64,000 nt of DNA from Xylaria sp. FL1777 (lineage: Eukaryota; Ascomycota; Sordariomycetes; Xylariales; Xylariaceae), in contig MU400577.1 in NCBI GenBank assembly GCA_022578965.1, forward strand, positions 124,001-188,000, read 5' to 3'. Position 1 is the first letter of the stretch, and the number at the start of each line of letters is the position of its first letter. Positions 58,770 through 64,000 of this stretch are shown piece by piece. The notes under the pieces were generated by a model. It saw only the letters and a program-made list of their open reading frames with translations, had not been told where the DNA came from and searched no databases. A program made the translations under genes and the position numbers.

Positions 58770-59710
58770 TTTGTATATCTAGCCTATTCTGTCTATCTTA
58801 GATATGGAGGGCTGTATTAGACGTAGACATGTGTATATATACTATGTATATGTGGATGATGTGATGTTGAGGAGGGGCGGATCTACCCAGTAGGTCGAGG
58901 TAGTCAGTCACTTTAGCCTTTGGCGATTCTGCTCGGCTCGACATGCAGCTAAAGTTAGTAATGGGCCATGGCTAAACTAGTATAGTCCTTTCCTGGCATA
59001 GTAAAGATGTTGGGCACAGGAACTCCCCGTCGATAAAGTCATATGCTCGGTTCTCTGTATTTGTATGCAACAGTAGTCTAAGAGTAACGCACTTGTGGGT
59101 AGTAGTTCGGAGTAGGCATTTCACCCCCTCATCGACTCGCGCGCCTTGGACGGTTGGGTCTCCACACCTCTCTCTTCGCTACGGTTGTTCCCCAAAGGGA
59201 ATCATCACCGATTGTTCGCTTTTCTGTAGGTGCTGGGCCGTGTCGAAGGCTACACGTTTTGACCCGGAGATGAATGATCTGAACGGGTGTAAGCGGGCTG
59301 GAATAGTTTACGTCATTGAGCACGAACCACAATTTGGTGTAGGGACTTGAATCTATGTATTACAAAGCTGTAACAACTATCCGAGCATTACACATGGAAG
59401 ATTTAATTTACCTGAGTTATGTTAGAATGCCTCCTCGGTGCATCGTGACCATGGCAAGAAATCCTGAGCAGATATGTGACGCTTCTCGCTCCCCGTTACA
59501 GAGAACAAACTAAAAAAAATGATTATAAGATTGAACGCCGGCAAAGCTGCAAGTTCCTTTTCATTTGCCTAGACAGCAGACCTGAACGACTCTCATAGTA
59601 TCATCAGCGGATGTAACAAACTGAATACAGGGGTATATAAGTATGAATGCAATTTTCCGCTGTGTTTGTACACATATCTCTAAGGTATATACCAAACATG
59701 GCATCTCCGC
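58770..59710. other. intergenic, aminotransferase promoter side
   Basis: About 940 bp between the aminotransferase start codon and the GT31-like stop codon, both on the minus strand. It should contain the aminotransferase promoter and the glycosyltransferase 3' UTR. No gene is recognised. Confidence 0.6.
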
Positions 59711-61195
59711 CTATGTAGTGACCCAAATGTCATGGACCTTCTCGCAAAACTCATCCAGCCAATACGTGTATCCAGGGACCCTATCCATGATCCAGCCGGA
59801 CCGGACGATGTCGTCCCCCTCCCCTGTGGTCGTAACCTCCTTGACACATTTTCCGGCGGCATTGGAGTACTCGAGGCATTGTGTATCCGAAGGGTGCCCC
59901 AGTCGCAGTTCGTTGGAGACCGAGCACGTCCCCGGGATGAAGGAAAACTGTATGCATCTAGGCTGCTGTTTGCACGTGGCCTGACACATCTCAAACGAGG
60001 CGTGCGCGTTCTGCTCCACGAGCGACAGATTGTCTACGTCGTTTTGCGAGAGCTTCGCGAGCGCTTCCTCGCTGTACTCCGTGCCTACGGACATGTTGTC
60101 CCAGCCCGCGCGCTCCGCCCGGAGCCGGTGGCGTATGAGGTTGTTGAAGATGTCGCGGAAACGCAGGGGAGCCCCGTGGGGGTTTCTGCGCTGCCACGTC
60201 TGCTCGAACTGCCACAGCGTCGTGATCTCTTCCGAGTTCATGTGGTGGAATGTCGTGGCCGCGTAACACCAGGCTTGCCTTTCGAGCTTTTCGACGGACC
60301 AGTCGAGCGCCGTCAGGCTATCCCCCTGCAGATGCGGATAGGCCCAGAACATGCTGACATCGACATCACTCAGCGCCTTTCCCAAGATCATGTCCCCAGC
60401 CCACCCTTTCAGAGTCGCCTGCTCAATCTCGGTTTTCTTCTCTCGCCAATGTTTGACGACCTTCTCTAAAGCCGGTTTAGAGAGTGCGAAACCAGATCCG
60501 CCGTGAGCAAAAAGGACCGCGCTCGCATACATGTGCTTGCCGAGGTACCATGGCTTGCTCGGGTCGAAGTGGCCTAAGTACTCGAGCATATTGGACCACA
60601 TCACGTATGTGTCCGGCTCAACGAATACAAACCATTTCGCCTTGGGCCTCTCCTGTAGCGCTTGCTCAACCATGGGGAGAAATTTCCATTTGTCGAGCTT
60701 CCAACCGGGATTATCCAATGCGCCAGATGGCCCGCTTCCAAACGTAGTTTGATAGTCCAGTCCATCACGTCCCTTAGTGAGGAGGTGATTATACAACTCG
60801 AACTCCGGAACAGTCCTCTTTATCGTCTCGTTCACCCCAGTGAGCACATCGTGAACTTGATGACCGTCTACGATCTCATCCATGTCCGAGTAGATGATGA
60901 AGTTCGGGACACATGTGAGGATGGTTTTGAAGTGCACGGGTAGCTTTTCTTGAGCCTCGGTTGCTCCTGTTCGGATGACCACCAAGACATCTTTCATCAA
61001 GGGTGACTCGGGACATGTGACTCCACCCTCGTCCTGTTCTGAGGCAGCGGCTTGAGTGTTATATGCTGGTATCGAAGTCGGCCAAAGGTAAATGAACAGA
61101 GTCAATAATACTATAGAGAGGAGTATGGCAGGCCGCAGTCTCCGTAGTCTGGACCTTGACGGCTTAAAAGGTTTAAAAAGCATCTTGCTCATCAT
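59711..61195 (-). CDS. GT31-like glycosyltransferase, type II membrane protein
   Basis: A Golgi-type glycosyltransferase of the fungal fringe-like family (DUF604/GT31). Single exon of 494 aa. A basic N-terminus (FKPSRSRLRRLRP) is followed by one hydrophobic segment at about residues 22-40 (AILLSIVLLTLFIYLW), a type II signal anchor. Then come a short stem and the catalytic domain: DVLVVIRTGATEAQEKLPVH, FIIYSDMDEIVDGHQV, WKFLPMVEQAL and KWFVFVEPDTYVMWSNMLEY, where EPD takes the place of a DxD-type metal site. It continues PWYLGKHMY, FAHGGSGFALSKPALEKVV, GDMILGKAL and TFHHMNSEEI. The last 110 residues contain a Cys-rich segment (FEMCQATCKQQPRCIQFSF) that resembles a PAN/apple-type module. Sugar donor and acceptor are unknown. 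The start could be Met1, Met2 or Met5. Confidence 0.88.
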   Translation of the reverse strand: MMSKMLFKPFKPSRSRLRRLRPAILLSIVLLTLFIYLWPTSIPAYNTQAAASEQDEGGVTCPESPLMKDVLVVIRTGATEAQEKLPVHFKTILTCVPNFIIYSDMDEIVDGHQVHDVLTGVNETIKRTVPEFELYNHLLTKGRDGLDYQTTFGSGPSGALDNPGWKLDKWKFLPMVEQALQERPKAKWFVFVEPDTYVMWSNMLEYLGHFDPSKPWYLGKHMYASAVLFAHGGSGFALSKPALEKVVKHWREKKTEIEQATLKGWAGDMILGKALSDVDVSMFWAYPHLQGDSLTALDWSVEKLERQAWCYAATTFHHMNSEEITTLWQFEQTWQRRNPHGAPLRFRDIFNNLIRHRLRAERAGWDNMSVGTEYSEEALAKLSQNDVDNLSLVEQNAHASFEMCQATCKQQPRCIQFSFIPGTCSVSNELRLGHPSDTQCLEYSNAAGKCVKEVTTTGEGDDIVRSGWIMDRVPGYTYWLDEFCEKVHDIWVTT

Positions 61196-64000
61196 CGCCA
61201 GAAAGTACTAAACGAGATGGAAGATGTTATATGAGCTAAAGCGACAACGGGATGACCCAGGCAAGGGTAGTGACTTGAGATGAATACCCTGCGCGATCTT
61301 ATCGAGATTTGAGGCTACCTCGCCTTTAGAGCTGATCCTGGACGGCTAGCATCAGAGAGAGAGGCACAGCGAGTGACTGTATCTCGGCTTTGACATTGCG
61401 GACTGTATCCGCCCAGTGCCGTACACCTACAAGTGCAAACAAGAGGCGACAGAGCCGGACAGAGGTATCATCATTATCCCAACTATCGGCTTTGTGGAGT
61501 TGTTAACACCATCGCGGCATGAAAGTTGAGACAGTTGGTAGATGTGGAGGTCGATAAGGGGGTCAATTTGCTTGTGCACACGTACTTGGCATTCTCAAAA
61601 TGGCGTGGCAGGTTGATGAAACTGTGGCTCTCGTCGCATGCCTCGGCCAATCATGGCTAACACAGCCCAGCAGCTTAGCCAGATGAGTCCAACGGAGTCT
61701 ACCGGGACACTACTACTACGTAGATCCCAACCCATCGCAACGCGCGTATGCTTCGTATTTCTTTCCCTTCTAGATACTTACTGTATGTATAGCAAGGACT
61801 TGTCACGCTGTTCGGTGTATTCGATCATTACTACAGCCTCTATGCGGGGGATGATGCTCATTGCCTCCTTTGACGCGGAATCTCGTGGACGATTGCAGGG
61901 GGCTCGATTCATTTTCGGAAGGATTCTCTGATGTGCATGTTGGGAGAGAAGAGCTTACGTTGGTTATATATAGCGCTAGGAAATCTTTAGCTGTTAACTA
62001 AGTAATGAATGGAAAACCCACCGAGGCGTGTACGCGGACATGTTTGGAGTTCACAACAAAAATGCATTTATGTTTTAGTTTTAACAACTCAAGGAATTGT
62101 TGACATGCTCGTGCCAGTATTCTCAACTTTACTAATTCATTCGACTTGGCCCTATGACACTGTTAATCAGCCAGATTGAGATATAGAATACCGGTATGCT
62201 GAAGGATTTGTATGTTTTGCCCTTAACGAAGAGGGCTGAACCCTGTTTGTATTCCAAATAGGTTCTCTCGAGACTGTGGTGTCGACTTGTAGGTTAATAA
62301 TGATTGTACGATTACTAAACCTGACTTTCAAATTTCTCTGAACCTAGAGAACGGAGTTAGCACAGGCAAATACAAGTATCGTCAAGCTCTAGGCGTAGTA
62401 TAACGCTACAAAGTTAGCCTGAGATAGACCTTATAGAGTATATTCAAAGCATTGATCCATTGGAAGCATACCTTCCGTAGCCTGTAGCAGATGCTTTAGT
62501 GTCTTCTCGACGGATTAGCGATGAAGTTGGAGAAACCAAGATTGCCATCTTTAAAAGCCATTAGCTGACTTATATGAACGGATTATTGTTAGTTTACAAT
62601 GGGAGCCTTTGTGTTTACCTAGATTTGGATAGCTATAATCTAGTACTCATGCATTACTTCTAACCGCAATGATGCCGCTTCTATCGTGATTGCGTAGCAA
62701 ATTGCAGGAAGTAGGATGAGCATGGTACATACGTCTAGAACCAACATAAATCGAATCTAGAGCACTGTCTCGAGGAAGCCATTTACACCGGTTACGCTAT
62801 GTCATACCTTGGACTCGATCCGGGACTAGTGCCTTACCTAGCGGCGACCTGTCAATTATGCGTGCCAACGCGGACCATGGTTTCTCGCAGGCAGCGCATA
62901 ATGGGCGGCTCGGGAACAAGTACAAGACGAATAATAGGCGAGCTTCGTGTTACAAAGCGTGATTATATCTAATTAGGTCGCAAACATATCTGTTGGTGCT
63001 AAAGGTGATGAACTCTTAGCTACCTAGTATAGACGCCTTGCGCGGGTAGAATCCACGGCTGGACGTGCTAGCACACAGATGAAGGCAAATCAGAGATGCA
63101 GAAAGGCGGTAGAGTAGGACGAATGAAGTAAAGTGACGCCACATAGACGCCTGTATATACTCAGTAAGTAGTCTCTCGTCTGACATAGGACTAGGTAGGT
63201 GGAACGACCTTGCTTCCAGGGTAGGTACTTACGGTGTAAGTGGAGGTTCAGGCTTAGGCTCGCATCTTCGTGCGTTCCTCTCGCCCTCATCTGTGGTTCC
63301 GATGCGCGGGGTGGCATAAATGTGGCATATCTGGATGAGAATAGTTTCTCTCCCGCAATAGGGGCAGACGTCAACAACCTACTGCAGGAACTAGTAGACT
63401 TGACCATGCGCCCAATACCCATCCATCTACCTGCCCACCACAATGTTTCTCATGAAGCGCCTGATGGTGATGGGGGGCGGAACGGTGCGTGTTGAGAGTT
63501 GGATTCTTAGTTTAGCAACACAAGGCACAAGAAACACAAGAGACCGCAGAGACACAAGCATGGCCGCAACCAACGGCACCTGATGCCACGATGGGAATAG
63601 GCAGTCAGCCAGCCAGTCGATCAATCAGCGCGGTTGGGGTGGCACATTTTCTGCAAGGAGACGACAATGGGCGCTTGGGGGTTATGCAGCAAAGAAATCT
63701 TCGACGAAAACTGTCTGGAGCGTCGATCGATTGGATCCCGGGCAATGGGGGGTGATGCAAAGATCATTACATGCTCCGCGGGAGCTGATGGTGCGGGGAG
63801 GAGACGGAGGTAGGGGAGGGAGGGAAGGATGACAAAGCCTTTATTTTTGTGTGTGCGTGTGTGTCGCTTGAAGCCCAATATTTCTTTTTTCCCCCTTCTT
63901 TTGTGTAGGGGTATAAGTAGTATGCGCGAAGGAGATGTTCAAGACTCGAATGATAAATCTAGGTATCTTCAGTGAACATTATCTTAGCATCTAGTTTACC
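61196..64000. other. intergenic region at window end
   Basis: About 2.8 kb upstream of the glycosyltransferase gene with no recognisable gene. The first few hundred bases should hold its promoter. Short frames near 61638-61931, 62740-62970 and 63090-63878 show no family resemblance and no plausible splice partners. Confidence 0.55.

Noticed and set aside
59732..60469. 245-codon plus-strand frame
   Set aside because: It is antisense to the GT31-like gene, which has clear family motifs. The frame has no recognisable domain.

Overview
The window is nuclear DNA of a filamentous ascomycete (Pezizomycotina, probably Sordariomycetes; the class is an inference). Genes carry many short GT-AG introns, mostly 50-180 nt. 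The protein set is fungal: a fungal GMC oxidoreductase, a cytosolic GH15 enzyme, a Rim15 kinase, a Gar2-type nucleolar protein, a fungal bZIP factor, two TFIID subunits and mitochondrial proteins. Genes stand alone on both strands, with no operons. I recognised no tRNA, rRNA, CRISPR array, intact transposon or secondary-metabolite cluster.

Layout. 1-1119 flank. 1120-3506 (-) secreted GMC oxidoreductase. 3507-8307 gene-poor. 8308-11435 (-) GH15 glucoamylase/trehalase-like enzyme with 13 exons. 11436-13824 gene-poor. 13825-17496 (+) F-box protein ending in a CaaX box. 18359-19275 (-) TAF3-like histone-fold protein, divergent from 20361-21965 (+) TAF7. 23124-23927 (-) mitoribosomal protein mL54. 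24468-24895 (-) complex I subunit of the NDUFB10 type. 25457-27050 (+) Gar2/nucleolin-like protein. 27051-30459 intergenic with a GAGGGCT-rich 3' flank and one doubtful ORF. 30460-31815 (+) single-pass membrane protein of unknown function. 33673-39369 (-) Rim15-type kinase. 39370-47628 a gene desert of about 8 kb. 47629-49186 (+) bZIP factor. 52463-54321 (+) eIF3d. 54991-56212 (+) ribulose-phosphate 3-epimerase. 56510-58769 (-) class V aminotransferase. 59711-61195 (-) GT31-like glycosyltransferase. 61196-64000 nothing recognised.

For every multi-exon gene I built a splice model by hand from donor and acceptor sites plus family conservation. In all of them the exon lengths sum to a multiple of three without internal stops, so the genes appear intact. 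Most are housekeeping: transcription initiation (TAF3-like, TAF7), translation (eIF3d), ribosome assembly (Gar2), mitochondrial translation and respiration (mL54, NDUFB10 type) and the pentose phosphate pathway (RPE). Regulators are Rim15, the bZIP factor and the F-box protein. Between them lie AT-rich deserts full of short recurring words (TACCTAGGTA-like, GTAGTGTA) and small tandem repeats.

Most worth checking: a 96-codon in-frame extension after the TAG stop of TAF7; seven copies of TGAGGGCT just downstream of the Gar2 gene; four tandem GACGTCA units upstream of RIM15; the CaaX-ended F-box protein; a candidate Atg8-interacting motif in the orphan membrane protein; and a 13-nt internal exon in the GH15 gene. 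I did not find a clear-cut new multi-gene system.
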